DNA from: SIG603 sp963621245
Lineage (GTDB): Bacteria; Bacillota; Clostridia; Oscillospirales; Acutalibacteraceae
Assembly: GCA_963621245.1 (NCBI GenBank)
Contig: CAVFCW010000003.1
Location: 156,711 to 220,710, forward strand
Length of the DNA stretch: 64,000 nt
Direction: 5' to 3'
Of this stretch, positions 1 through 8,723 are shown piece after piece. The first letter of the stretch is position 1, and the number at the start of each line of letters is the position of its first letter. Both the position numbers and the translations under genes were made by a program. Under the pieces are notes generated by a model. That model worked only from the letters and a program-made list of their open reading frames with translations. It had not been told where the DNA came from and searched no databases.

Positions 1-2198
1 AGCTGACTGTAAACGTGAGCTACGAGATATTCCATTGCCTGATCGATTTTGCTCTCGGCATCGCCGCCCTTGAAGGTCAGACGTTCGCCGTCCACAAAGA
101 ATTCTGCGCTTTCGATTGCCTTGCGGAGTGCATTCATTGCCGTCAGGTCATATGCGTTGGCCTCGTCCTGGTGATTGCGAATGATGTCCTGCACAGATTT
201 CGGCAACTGAGCTACATTGTGTTGCTTGACATACTTACGAATCTTCATCGCATTCTCTAAAGATTCGTAGTACGGAGTATCGCCGAGAACAACAGTAGCC
301 TGTCCTTTAGAACTCGTCATCAGATTTTCTTTTTTCTTTTCAACAGCATCCGTCGCCACTGTCAAGAAGCGCAGCTTCATGCCGCCGGTTGGTGCTCCCA
401 TGGTAACGCCATCCACCATCTGATCAAAGGAGAAGTCATACTTGCCGTAGCGGAACTTCTTGGAAGTGTATATATCACCATAAACAATCTGTGCGATACG
501 CTCCACAATAGCGGCAGTATCTACAGGCGTATTTTTGATTTCTCGCTGAATATCCTGTTCCTCATTGGTCAAGAAATTATAAGTGTCTCCGGTGCGACCG
601 ATATAGTTTTGGCTGAGAAGACGATCCAGTGACTTGCTGACAGCCTCGCGGAGTGTAATTTTATCCGTGCGAATATCGTCCGCCATCAGAATCACGATAT
701 TGTCCAGATTAGATTTGATGTCATCCACATAGCGAATCAGATACAGCAGCTTTAACACATCCACATCATACTGTTCGATACCCGCCCCGCTATTTGCGGC
801 ATTCTGGCATCGCTCAATCACACGGCGGATAGAACCGTCGAGAAATGTATGCATCGTATCATAGAAATGGAAGAAAGGCACCAGCGTATACTCATCGTGG
901 TTCTGAACCTTCTGCGCTACTTCCTGGAAGCCGGACAGCATGGAACGCTCACCGCCGGAGAAATGCTTTCCGACGCTGCCGTGCTTACGGATTTCGCCAA
1001 AGACCTTCTGCATGATAATGAACTGATATGGCACAAACGGATAGTCCTCTGCAAATTCCTGAGGGCCACTAAAACCTTTGATATCCAGAATAGAATCTGT
1101 AAAGCTAAAGAGATTTCGCAGCACGGAATCATTTTTGTTATACAGAGCTTCCAGCTTTGGTGTAACTTCCGGCTTTTTCTTCAGAATACGCTTCTGGATA
1201 ACCTCGTCTACAGAGGAAGATGTGAGGGACAGACGGGTCTTGAAACGCGCCTGAATTCTGGAAAATTCGTCAGCTCGTACCTTGATGATTTCATCAATGG
1301 CTTCCTGTCCGGTACAGATCACCCATACCGAGCTGCCACATTCACTGCCGATCTTCTCAGTCAGAGACTGGAGATTGAGAAGCATATCGGTATCTGTGCC
1401 GACATACTGACCGGCCTCGTCAACCATAAACAAGAGTCTAAAGTTTTTCGGCTTACCGGCAACATATGCCTTGATGTCATCCACAAGCTGTGCAATGGAG
1501 AAGTCCACCGCAGACTTATCGCTGAACCAGTTCTTGGCATCATCCTCAGACATTCCAAGAACTTCCATGAGCGTCGGAACAATGAATTTGCCGTTAAAAG
1601 CAAATGCCTTGCGCTGCTCAACCCACGGCTTGCCTTTCTTCTCTTCAAATACGCGGCGGAACTCTTCGGTCTTGCCGCTCTGGTCTATATATTTTTCAAG
1701 CATTGCCACTTTCAGATTCTCACCGTAAAACCCCAGATGGTTATAGAACATCTTGGCAAAAACGCGCAACACTGCCGTCTTGTCTTTTCTTATGGAACCC
1801 TCAATGTCAATATTGAACAGAATCGTCTCTGTCTCATATCGGGTTGCATTATCAATAAGCGTGAAGGTAGCCGGATCATCTGCAAACTTCTCGCGGAAGT
1901 GCTCTACGGTTTTCACGCCGTCAATTTCTTTGTTTTCAAGCAGGTAGCTGAGTATCTTCAGGAAGTGAGATTTACCACTTCCAAAGAAACCGGAAATCCA
2001 CACACCCATATCAGAAGTGGGATTCGTGAAGGAATCTCCATAGTAATTGAAAAAAGAGATAAAGTGCTTCTTCAGCTCTTTCGTAATAACGTACTCACGG
2101 ACTTCCTGACCGATAACACTGGTCTCGTCCTGGTCAACCTTGATGACACCATTGACCTTACGGTTAATGTCATCGTAAAACATATCGCGAATAATCAC
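1..2198 (-). CDS. brxC: BrxC, BREX type 1 P-loop ATPase (partial, runs off left edge)
   Basis: This is the large ATPase of the type 1 BREX phage-defence system. BREX blocks phage DNA replication and marks host DNA by methylation through PglX. About 732 residues are open on the minus strand without a stop and continue past base 1. Family members are about 1,100-1,200 residues, so the C-terminal third is missing. The start is a GTG at 2196-2198 preceded by a strong GAGGGAGG ribosome site, giving an N-terminus (IIRDMFYDDINRKVNGVIK) typical of BrxC. Walker A GFFGSGKS is at residues 70-77, and a Walker B strand LLFMVDE ends near residue 261. The gene lies 17 bp after brxB in the same operon. The plus-strand reading frame over this region is a shadow. 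Confidence 0.93.
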   Translation of the reverse strand, partial: MIIRDMFYDDINRKVNGVIKVDQDETSVIGQEVREYVITKELKKHFISFFNYYGDSFTNPTSDMGVWISGFFGSGKSHFLKILSYLLENKEIDGVKTVEHFREKFADDPATFTLIDNATRYETETILFNIDIEGSIRKDKTAVLRVFAKMFYNHLGFYGENLKVAMLEKYIDQSGKTEEFRRVFEEKKGKPWVEQRKAFAFNGKFIVPTLMEVLGMSEDDAKNWFSDKSAVDFSIAQLVDDIKAYVAGKPKNFRLLFMVDEAGQYVGTDTDMLLNLQSLTEKIGSECGSSVWVICTGQEAIDEIIKVRADEFSRIQARFKTRLSLTSSSVDEVIQKRILKKKPEVTPKLEALYNKNDSVLRNLFSFTDSILDIKGFSGPQEFAEDYPFVPYQFIIMQKVFGEIRKHGSVGKHFSGGERSMLSGFQEVAQKVQNHDEYTLVPFFHFYDTMHTFLDGSIRRVIERCQNAANSGAGIEQYDVDVLKLLYLIRYVDDIKSNLDNIVILMADDIRTDKITLREAVSKSLDRLLSQNYIGRTGDTYNFLTNEEQDIQREIKNTPVDTAAIVERIAQIVYGDIYTSKKFRYGKYDFSFDQMVDGVTMGAPTGGMKLRFLTVATDAVEKKKENLMTSSKGQATVVLGDTPYYESLENAMKIRKYVKQHNVAQLPKSVQDIIRNHQDEANAYDLTAMNALRKAIESAEFFVDGERLTFKGGDAESKIDQAMEYLVAHVYSQ

Positions 2199-2215
2199 GT
2201 TTATTTCCTCCCTCT

Positions 2216-2776
2216 TCAGACAACGTTGAATGCCCGATAATATGAATTCGGCGTCAGCCGATCAAAAAGCCGCAGATAGTTTCCGTCAAATACTCCCGGA
2301 TACATCACCAATATGGGAACCTCCGAGAAAAATGGCTGCATGGCTTCCAGCATCTTATGAACACGCATAAACGGGAAGACATCGCCAACTCCGGTTAAAA
2401 GCATGACATCACCGGTTTTAGGCTGATACTTTTCGCGCATCTTGTCAATAAACTCATTTTCTCCGATCGCGGAGTGAAGTTGCTCCAGAAGATATTCGCT
2501 TCCTTCGTCTTCTTCCATATCCGGTATGCTGTCCAGAATATCCAAGTTCTCACAAATCTCGATGAAGAGCTTATAGAGGTTACACTCGATGATACGGCAT
2601 TCCAGACTTTGGTCTGTAATCAGCTGATTCAAGAAATGCGTCACTGTCATTTCATCCTGCGGTTCATAGCAAAAGATTCGGATATTTACTTCATTTGATA
2701 ATCCCTTGCCTTCAAGAAAATCTCTATCTTGTACAAGCTGTCTGAGCTTATCGAGGCGCTCATTCAAATTGTTCAT
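2216..2776 (-). CDS. brxB: BrxB, BREX protein (DUF1788)
   Basis: This 186-residue protein belongs to the DUF1788/BrxB family, one of the six core proteins of type 1 BREX. The N-terminal 'NLNERLDKLRQ' helix and the C-terminal 'PILVMYPGVFDGNYLRLF' segment are characteristic, as is the length. Its biochemical role is poorly defined; related BREX work treats it as part of the complex with BrxC and PglZ. It starts 13 bp after brxA and ends 17 bp before the brxC GTG, in the canonical order brxA-brxB-brxC. A good AGGAGG-type site (tcctcc on the plus strand) precedes the ATG. Confidence 0.92.
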   Translation of the reverse strand: MNNLNERLDKLRQLVQDRDFLEGKGLSNEVNIRIFCYEPQDEMTVTHFLNQLITDQSLECRIIECNLYKLFIEICENLDILDSIPDMEEDEGSEYLLEQLHSAIGENEFIDKMREKYQPKTGDVMLLTGVGDVFPFMRVHKMLEAMQPFFSEVPILVMYPGVFDGNYLRLFDRLTPNSYYRAFNVV

Positions 2777-2789
2777 ATTTCTTGTCCTC

Positions 2790-3395
2790 CTAACTCAGAC
2801 AGTTGAATGCAATCAGTGCGGCATTGTCGCCGTTTGCTCGAATACATTCTTCTAAAAGTGAACCTATCAAAACCGGATTCAGATGGTCTGAACGGGTACT
2901 GTCCAGATACTCATTCTCCACCAATATGCGAACGAGAACCTGCTTTATTTTCTGAACCGTTGCATCGCTCCAGGAAGCCACATTGTCATCCTGCTCAGCG
3001 AGGCGCATAAAAAACGCATTCAAATCCACCTTGCCAAAAGAGGTATCCAATAATTTGTACTTCTCGCCGATAACAGTTATCATAAAATCCCACACAAGAC
3101 GGTTCTGTTTCATTATAGCGTAGAGACAAATCTGCTTGGCAGCATCTGCCGGCAGTTTTGCAATGGCCTCTATAAGGCAATTATCATTCATGGAATGCAG
3201 ACGCTTAAGACACACTCCGGCCAGATTCTTTATTGATTTTTCTGTTGGGTACTGAAAGAGATTGTCCCTCACAATAGCTGCTACAGTTTCTTCGTCTGAT
3301 AATCCTTCTGCGAGAAGCTTTGCTGTCGTGCGCATCTCGTAAAAAAGGAACTGCTCTCTCGTCAGTCCACCGTTGTATGGCGATGATCGTTTCAT
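2790..3395 (-). CDS. brxA: BrxA, BREX protein (DUF1819)
   Basis: BrxA/DUF1819 is a small (about 200-residue) all-helical protein, structurally similar to NusB and to DNA-binding proteins, and the first gene of type 1 BREX loci. This 201-residue copy has the usual opening with 'YNGGLTREQFLFYEMR' and a leucine-rich helical body. It starts 12 bp after the XRE regulator and is followed at 13 bp by brxB, so all four genes should be on one transcript. The family is assigned from sequence style and strict gene order; its molecular role is not settled. Confidence 0.91.
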   Translation of the reverse strand: MKRSSPYNGGLTREQFLFYEMRTTAKLLAEGLSDEETVAAIVRDNLFQYPTEKSIKNLAGVCLKRLHSMNDNCLIEAIAKLPADAAKQICLYAIMKQNRLVWDFMITVIGEKYKLLDTSFGKVDLNAFFMRLAEQDDNVASWSDATVQKIKQVLVRILVENEYLDSTRSDHLNPVLIGSLLEECIRANGDNAALIAFNCLS

Positions 3396-3407
3396 ATAGA
3401 TGCCCCC

Positions 3408-3626
3408 TTATTTTCTGATTCTTGTCTCCGGCAAGACCTCCATGATCTCATCAACCGTACAGTTAAAATAGCGGCATATCTTTATGATAACGTCCATGGA
3501 TACGGTGTCATTTCGTGAAAGCTTTGCCAGCGTATTGGCACTGATCCCAACTGCATTGGCAAATTCTGTTTTCTTCATTTCTTTATCAATAAGCAGTTTG
3601 AATAACTTGTTATAGCTCACATCCAT
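3408..3626 (-). CDS. XRE-family helix-turn-helix regulator of the BREX operon
   Basis: This 72-residue single-domain Cro/CI-type protein has its HTH at about residues 16-45 ('KTEFANAVGISANTLAKLS') and the usual short C-terminal segment 'CRYFNCTVDEIMEVL'. It is the first gene of the BREX operon, with a clear GGGAGGAA ribosome site. By position it is the likely local regulator of brx transcription; many BREX loci carry an unrelated WYL-type regulator (BrxR) at this position. Two palindromes beside the promoter (3668-3677 and 3695-3710) are candidate binding sites. Autoregulation is inferred. Confidence 0.88.
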   Translation of the reverse strand: MDVSYNKLFKLLIDKEMKKTEFANAVGISANTLAKLSRNDTVSMDVIIKICRYFNCTVDEIMEVLPETRIRK

Positions 3627-3667
3627 GATGAGTTCCTCCCGGTTTTAGCATACAGTTTCAAAGTTAA

Positions 3668-3677
3668 CGTATATACG
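3668..3677. promoter_or_regulatory. Palindrome CGTATATACG, candidate operator
   Basis: A perfect 10-bp palindrome sits a few bases downstream of the expected transcription start of the XRE-brx operon. Small XRE proteins bind palindromes of this size as dimers. No binding data are available here; the assignment is by position. Confidence 0.4.
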
Positions 3678-3681
3678 AGAG

Positions 3682-3710
3682 ATTATACCAGAATTTTGCT
3701 CGCAAGCAAA
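3682..3710 (-). promoter_or_regulatory. Promoter of the XRE-brxABC operon (extended -10)
   Basis: On the minus strand, TGGTATAAT gives a perfect -10 (3682-3687 on plus) with the extended TG motif. The -35 is weak, which fits an extended -10 promoter. The -35 region coincides with a near-perfect palindrome TTTGCTCGCAAGCAAA (3695-3710), and a perfect palindrome CGTATATACG lies just downstream (3668-3677). The arrangement suggests repression by steric block at both sites. Confidence 0.65.
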
Positions 3711-4108
3711 CAGAAAACTTTGCGTTTGCCAATATTTATTTTCGTGGCTGCCAGTAATTTTCTTGATTCTTAAGCAAAATTAGCATTTTGGGTAGAATGT
3801 TCATAGTTTAGATCTTCTTTTGCAAGCAATGCTTCCCTATACAGGAAAGCGACAAAACATAAAATTCCGCCGTAAGAGGAATTGAAGAGTGTAAAAAACT
3901 GCACTAATATTCAATTGAATATCAGTTATAAATAACCTCTGTATTCACAACCTCCGCCGCCCTGTTTCTGATATTATTCATTCTGAATTTATTGTAATCA
4001 CATTATGGCGTGAATCTGAAACAATTGTGAATGTGCGGATTTTCTAAACATAGAAAAAGGCTCTGACCTTTTTACAGTCAAAGCCTCTTATATTTTTTGA
4101 TTAATCTT
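3711..4108. other. Intergenic region between BREX and sugar operon
   Basis: This stretch is AT-rich and no credible gene was found. It contains a second copy of the operator-like motif (TTGCAAGCAA, near 3818-3827), a perfect 16-bp palindrome ATATTCAATTGAATAT at 3907-3922, and, at 4051-4090, the terminator of the sugar operon. It marks the boundary between the defence island and housekeeping or catabolic genes. Confidence 0.5.
4051..4090 (-). terminator. Rho-independent terminator of the sugar operon
   Basis: On the minus strand the stem AGGCTTTGAC / GTCAGAGCCT (one G-U pair) is followed by a T-rich tail. It lies about 20 bp after the stop of the last operon gene. Confidence 0.8.
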
Positions 4109-4948
4109 TTACCAACCGAGAATTCCGAGATATTCTCTGCTTCTTCTTGCGCACTCGAGCGGATCGAGCTCATAGTGCTCGTCCTGCTCGACGATAACCC
4201 AGTTTGCGCCGGCATCGATTGAAGCCTCGAGAACGGGCTCCCAAATCATCTGACCGAAACCGACAGGTCTGAATCCGAAATAACCCGTGTCGCTACCGTC
4301 GTCCTCGGAGTCGATTCCTATAAGCTTGTACATATTCTTGACCTCACCCTTTTTGATGTAGTCCTTGAGATGTACAACAGGAATTCTGCCCGAATACTTC
4401 TTGACGAATCCCGGTACGTCACCCGTTGCGACGTCGCACCAGCAAGTATCAAGTTCCGACTGAAGATTGTCGTGATCGATAGCCTCAAACATTGCGTCGT
4501 ATCCGTAGCGGCCGTCGGGAAGCTTTACAAACTCAAAATCGTGGTTGTGATAAAGGAAGGTCATGCCCGCCTCGTGGATTTTTGCTCCGACCTTGTTCAA
4601 AAGCGGAAGGAAAGAATTGAATCCCTCTGGGTTAACGGGTCTGTACTCCTCTGCCATGTACGGCATTACCAAGTACTTTACGCCGATAACGGAATAATCC
4701 CTGATAACCTTGTCGAGGTCTTCCATCATCTCGGCAAAAGCCACGTGGGCGCTTATCGGTACCAGACCGATTTCTGCCAAAGTATCGCGTATATATTCGG
4801 GCTCAAGGCCGTAAAGACCTGCGAGCTCCACTCCGTCATAACCTAAGTTTTTAACCTCGGTCATAACCGACTTAAAGTTTTCGGGTGTATTTTCAAGCAG
4901 ATCTCTGAGACCGTAAACCTGAATTCCGATTGGAAGTTTTTTGCTCAT
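4109..4948 (-). CDS. Sugar phosphate isomerase/epimerase-family TIM-barrel protein
   Basis: This 279-residue AP-endonuclease-2-like TIM barrel belongs to the family of IolE, hydroxypyruvate isomerase and ketose epimerases. Likely metal-binding positions are the Glu in 'GYDGVELAGLYG', the histidines of 'FLYHNHDFEF', the Glu/Asp of 'SELDTCWCD', His in 'PVVHLKDY' and Glu in 'VIVEQDE'. It is the last gene of a four-gene minus operon, 21 bp after a Gfo/Idh oxidoreductase and ahead of a terminator. Partnership with an oxidoreductase and a GPH transporter suggests processing of an oxidised sugar or glycoside. The exact substrate cannot be read from sequence; inosose or 3-keto-glycoside chemistry are options. 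Confidence 0.85.
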   Translation of the reverse strand: MSKKLPIGIQVYGLRDLLENTPENFKSVMTEVKNLGYDGVELAGLYGLEPEYIRDTLAEIGLVPISAHVAFAEMMEDLDKVIRDYSVIGVKYLVMPYMAEEYRPVNPEGFNSFLPLLNKVGAKIHEAGMTFLYHNHDFEFVKLPDGRYGYDAMFEAIDHDNLQSELDTCWCDVATGDVPGFVKKYSGRIPVVHLKDYIKKGEVKNMYKLIGIDSEDDGSDTGYFGFRPVGFGQMIWEPVLEASIDAGANWVIVEQDEHYELDPLECARRSREYLGILGW

Positions 4949-4969
4949 TTAAGTTTACCTCTTTCAAAA

Positions 4970-6259
4970 TCAGTCAGCGGAATACTCGTCGAAATCGTAA
5001 TCGATAACGCCGAAGTCTGTCTTCTGATGACGGATAGCAATCGACTTAGCCATCTTCTTGATCTCGTCTGCCGTAACGCTTCTGCCGAGATCGTTGGAGA
5101 TAACAACACCCTCGGAGAGGAACGCCGTCTGCATTGCGATGTAAGGAGAATCTATTCTTGTCTCGTCGGTCAAATCACCGCGAAGATAAGAGTACCACTG
5201 AAGCTGGTTATCGTTGTACATTGCAATCTCGGGATCGATGGTCTCTTCCATTCTGCCCGACATGTCGCCAATGCCGCAATCGAGCTTTGTCTCGAAGAAC
5301 TGGTTGTGATCGTCAATTCCGTAGTGCATAAGTCTCGGAACCTGAAGATTTCCGCCGCCGACAATGTTTCCGTCTGCGGGAACAGCCATCGGGCCGCCTG
5401 TGGAGTCAACATCGATAAACTTAAGTCCGCCCTTTGTGCCGGCTACGAAGCTTGTGCCGATTTCGTCCATGTGAATTGCCCAGTCCTCGTAGATATCCAT
5501 AGAGATATCACCCTTGAATCTTGCGATACCTATGCCGAGATCCTCAACGGGAGCGGTTCTGCCCGTTATCTTATCGAGCTTCTCGTTTGTCCAATATCTT
5601 GAGCTTTGAACGCCGTAAACGCTTTCAAGCTCTGGCATACCGAGAACATAGAGCATCTGTGCCAAGTGGTAAATTCCGAGGTCAAAGAGCGGGCCGTGAA
5701 CACCGATCTCGGGGTTGATGAAATCGGGGCTGAAGAACGGCATATCGTATCCCGGTCTGCCGTGACGGCGGTGTCCGACCGAACGCACGTGATAAATCTC
5801 ACCGAGCTCGCCGTCTTCAATCATTCTCTTTGCGATACGTGTCTGCGGATTGTAAATCGAGCTTATCTGAACAGCCAACTTCTGATTGTATTTCTTTGCC
5901 GTGTCATAGAGAATCTTTGCGTCGGCGTAGGAAGCTGCCATAGGCTTCTCGCAGTAGCACGGGAATCCCGCCTTGAAAACGGCGCAGGCAACGGACGTGT
6001 GAAGATTGTTGTGAACGCAAACTTCAACCTCGTCGATGTCGTCTCTCTTGAGCATCTCTCTGAAATCCTGATAGCGATCCTCCTCGGGAATGCCGTACTT
6101 ATCTCCCCAAGCCTTAAGTCTGTCGGCTTTAATCTCGGCAACTGCGACAACCTTTAAGTTGTGTCCGCGTCTCTGAAGATTGTCGATGACCGTCATGTGT
6201 CTGTGAGAGATCATACCTAATCCGATAATGGCAATTCTGATTTCTTTTTCCTTAGTCAT
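4970..6259 (-). CDS. Gfo/Idh/MocA-family NAD(P)-dependent oxidoreductase
   Basis: This 429-residue dehydrogenase has an N-terminal Rossmann fold ('IAIIGLGMISHRHM', residues about 9-22) and the family's 'CEKPMAAS' motif, whose lysine is catalytic, near residue 100. The C-terminal alpha/beta domain contributes 'GPLFDLGIYHLAQM', with Asp and His expected in the active site. The family oxidises hydroxyls of cyclic sugars, inositols or glycosides with NAD(P). The start has a clear AAGGTGG ribosome site. It lies between the GPH transporter (84 bp upstream) and a TIM-barrel isomerase (21 bp downstream). It is longer than classical inositol dehydrogenases (about 340 residues). Substrate unknown. Confidence 0.9.
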   Translation of the reverse strand: MTKEKEIRIAIIGLGMISHRHMTVIDNLQRRGHNLKVVAVAEIKADRLKAWGDKYGIPEEDRYQDFREMLKRDDIDEVEVCVHNNLHTSVACAVFKAGFPCYCEKPMAASYADAKILYDTAKKYNQKLAVQISSIYNPQTRIAKRMIEDGELGEIYHVRSVGHRRHGRPGYDMPFFSPDFINPEIGVHGPLFDLGIYHLAQMLYVLGMPELESVYGVQSSRYWTNEKLDKITGRTAPVEDLGIGIARFKGDISMDIYEDWAIHMDEIGTSFVAGTKGGLKFIDVDSTGGPMAVPADGNIVGGGNLQVPRLMHYGIDDHNQFFETKLDCGIGDMSGRMEETIDPEIAMYNDNQLQWYSYLRGDLTDETRIDSPYIAMQTAFLSEGVVISNDLGRSVTADEIKKMAKSIAIRHQKTDFGVIDYDFDEYSAD

Positions 6260-6343
6260 TGTTATCCACCTTATACTTTCTCTAAAAAAATGTTTAGTCC
6301 AAATATATTTTTGGCTATTTTACACAATAATCAAATTATACTC

Positions 6344-7708
6344 TTAAGTTTTTGATTTTTCAAGTTCTCTCTGCTCCAAAATATCACGATTTTTCTTTGC
6401 ATCCTTGTCGGAAATGCGGATGAGCAAAATTGAAACCGCCGAGAGCAAATAAAAAGCAATGGGAACAAGATTGGTTAAACCGTTGAGCTTGACAAGCGTT
6501 GAAGCGGACTGACTTTCGTTGGCAACAAAACCGATTACTCCGAGCAACGCGATAAACAATGCGCCGCCTATTGCCATACCGATTTTCGTTCCGAGAGAAA
6601 CAACCGAATAGACAACGCTGTCGGATCTCTTACCTGTCTCAACCTCTTCCTTATCGCAAACATCGCCAGTCAAGCTGTAAAGAATGCTCGGAGCGAGGTT
6701 TCCGAGACCCGTGAGGAAAAATCCCACATAAATCATAGGAATGTTGCTTGTACCCGCAAAATAGATTACGAGAAGCGAAACCGACTGAATGGCATAGCCG
6801 AGAAGCGCCGTGCCTTTCTTGCCAAGCTTTCTTGTAAGGAAAGGAACAAACATCTGAACCACAATCTGAATAAGATTGTAAGGTACCATTACAGCCGCCA
6901 TAAGAGCGGGATTTCCAAGATAGTAAATAAAATAGTAAGAGATAATTCCGAAACGTCCCAAAATACCGCTTGTCATAAAGACAGCAACCAAAACGAGCAG
7001 AAGAATGTCTCTGTTTGTAAAAACCTTCTTAGCAATTTCACCGAGAGTGGGAGCTTTCTGGCCTTTGGGGACAGCGATTCTCTCCTTACATGTGAAGCCG
7101 CCGAACATAACGCAAACCGCACCGAAAATAGAGAACAACAATGTCGTGATAAGGTATCCTCTAGCGCTTGAAGTACTGCCGTTTCCGAAATAAAGTATTA
7201 GCGGCATTGCTATTGCACTGATGATTAAGCCTGTTATTCCGTTTCCAGCCTGACGAAGTGATGTAAGCTGAACTCTTGTGTTGAGGTCTCGCGTCATGAG
7301 GTTAACCAAGCCGCCCTGTGTGATGCAAACAGCCGTGTAAGCCATTCCGCAGAATATGTAGGTCGTCGCACAGTAAATAATGCTTACCGGCATCGATGCA
7401 TTTATTTTTGTAAATGCCAAAACACTGAAAAGAGCAACAAGCGGAGCGCCGAATATAAGATACGGTCTGTACTTGCCTAAACGTGTATTTGTTTTCTCGG
7501 CGATTATTCCCATCATCGGGTCGTTTATTCCGTCCCAAATTCTCGCTATCAAAAAGATGATGCTCACAACTGCCGGAGCAAGCCCGACAACATCAGTGTA
7601 GAAAACCGATAAGTATGTGCTTATCATCGTCCACGAAAAAGCGTTACCGACTTCTATCGCACAGTAACCAGCTTTTGCCAAAATTCCAACGTCATTTCCT
7701 TTTTTCAT
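6344..7708 (-). CDS. GPH-family sugar:cation symporter (MFS)
   Basis: This 454-residue protein with about 12 membrane segments belongs to the glycoside-pentoside-hexuronide:cation symporter family. 'RIWDGINDPMMGIIAEKTNTRLGKYRPYLIFG' in the first third is the family's diagnostic loop (shown here in part: DGINDPMMG and GKYRPY). It imports a sugar or intact glycoside with Na+ or H+. It is in one operon with two TIM-barrel isomerases and a Gfo/Idh dehydrogenase, which presumably act on its cargo. The ribosome site TTTGGAG precedes the ATG. Substrate cannot be predicted. Confidence 0.9.
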   Translation of the reverse strand: MKKGNDVGILAKAGYCAIEVGNAFSWTMISTYLSVFYTDVVGLAPAVVSIIFLIARIWDGINDPMMGIIAEKTNTRLGKYRPYLIFGAPLVALFSVLAFTKINASMPVSIIYCATTYIFCGMAYTAVCITQGGLVNLMTRDLNTRVQLTSLRQAGNGITGLIISAIAMPLILYFGNGSTSSARGYLITTLLFSIFGAVCVMFGGFTCKERIAVPKGQKAPTLGEIAKKVFTNRDILLLVLVAVFMTSGILGRFGIISYYFIYYLGNPALMAAVMVPYNLIQIVVQMFVPFLTRKLGKKGTALLGYAIQSVSLLVIYFAGTSNIPMIYVGFFLTGLGNLAPSILYSLTGDVCDKEEVETGKRSDSVVYSVVSLGTKIGMAIGGALFIALLGVIGFVANESQSASTLVKLNGLTNLVPIAFYLLSAVSILLIRISDKDAKKNRDILEQRELEKSKT

Positions 7709-7755
7709 GACAATATTTCTCCAAATTAACCTTATATATTTTGTTTTACTTTTCC

Positions 7756-8673
7756 TTACTTGTTGTAAAGAAGATGATTTAGGTATTCAAAGTCCTGCTT
7801 TGCTGCCGTGTAAGCGTCTCCGCCGCCCTCATAAGAAAAATACTCTCTCTCACAGATGTACGCTTCAATTCCCTGAGCCTCGAGTGCGTCCGAAAGAGTT
7901 TTCCAATCGATTATGCCGTTTCCGAGTCTTGCATTCCAGTGTCTTGACCAGTACATGATGGCTGCCTGTTCCTCTGTGAAGAAACAAATATCTGCTAAAA
8001 ATCCTTCCTTTGCGGCTTTAGGATTTAACGGACGAATCGGCTGACCCATTGTAAGAATATCCTTTGGAAAATGCTCAAGCTCCTCATCGTTGAACGCAAC
8101 ACGATTTGCCTCTTTAACATGAACAACAGGGAAACGGCCCGCGTATTTATTAACATACTCTATGGGATCTGCGCCCGAGAAAGCACACCAACCAATGTCA
8201 AGCTCATAGTTTACAAACTCGGGATCTGTGTTCTTGATAAGAACATCATAAATTCTGTCCTCGTCATCCTCTTTGCCGGTCACCTTTCTGAACTCCTGAG
8301 AGTGATTGTGAAGAACAGCTTTGATACCGTGCTTTGCACGAAGCTTACCCTGAGCGTTCATCTCCTCTGCGGCTCTCATAATCTCGTCATATGTTCCGTT
8401 TCCGAGGTTTGCTCTCACATCGTTGTATCTGATGCCCATCTCTCTTGCCCACTCAAAATCCTCTTCCGAGTTTAAGTTGTGAGATGAAATGGGGTCTAAG
8501 TTGAGATCGGAGATATACTTTTTATACTCCTCTGTCGTGAGTCCGCAAGTGTTTGCGCCCATGAGCTCGACGCCCGCAAATCCGATTTCAGACAACTGTC
8601 TGAGCGCCTCAAGGCTTCTTGTCTGATTGGTTCGAAGAATTGAATAAAGCTGTGCGTAAATCTTTGATTTCAT
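7756..8673 (-). CDS. Sugar phosphate isomerase/epimerase-family TIM-barrel protein, first gene of operon
   Basis: This second, divergent AP-endonuclease-2-like TIM barrel has 305 residues from the ATG at 8671-8673, which is preceded by an AAGGAGGA site. A longer frame to 8736 has no ribosome site and includes the promoter region. Likely metal ligands include Glu in 'GFAGVELMGANTCG', 'AVLHNHSQEF', 'ELDIGWC' and 'PVVHVKEANR'. It heads the operon followed by the GPH symporter at 47 bp. Two different TIM-barrel enzymes in one operon suggest sequential steps, such as isomerisation and elimination, on one oxidised substrate; this is inference. Confidence 0.86.
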   Translation of the reverse strand: MKSKIYAQLYSILRTNQTRSLEALRQLSEIGFAGVELMGANTCGLTTEEYKKYISDLNLDPISSHNLNSEEDFEWAREMGIRYNDVRANLGNGTYDEIMRAAEEMNAQGKLRAKHGIKAVLHNHSQEFRKVTGKEDDEDRIYDVLIKNTDPEFVNYELDIGWCAFSGADPIEYVNKYAGRFPVVHVKEANRVAFNDEELEHFPKDILTMGQPIRPLNPKAAKEGFLADICFFTEEQAAIMYWSRHWNARLGNGIIDWKTLSDALEAQGIEAYICEREYFSYEGGGDAYTAAKQDFEYLNHLLYNK

Positions 8674-8723
8674 GAAAAAGTCCTCCTTATTTTTTTCCGT
8701 ATCGGTAATTTGTATCTGAATAA

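Noticed and set aside
849..2240. Long plus-strand frame of 463 codons opposite brxC
   Set aside because: It is antisense to brxC, has no ribosome site and no recognisable protein features. The minus-strand frame gives a full BrxC with Walker motifs.
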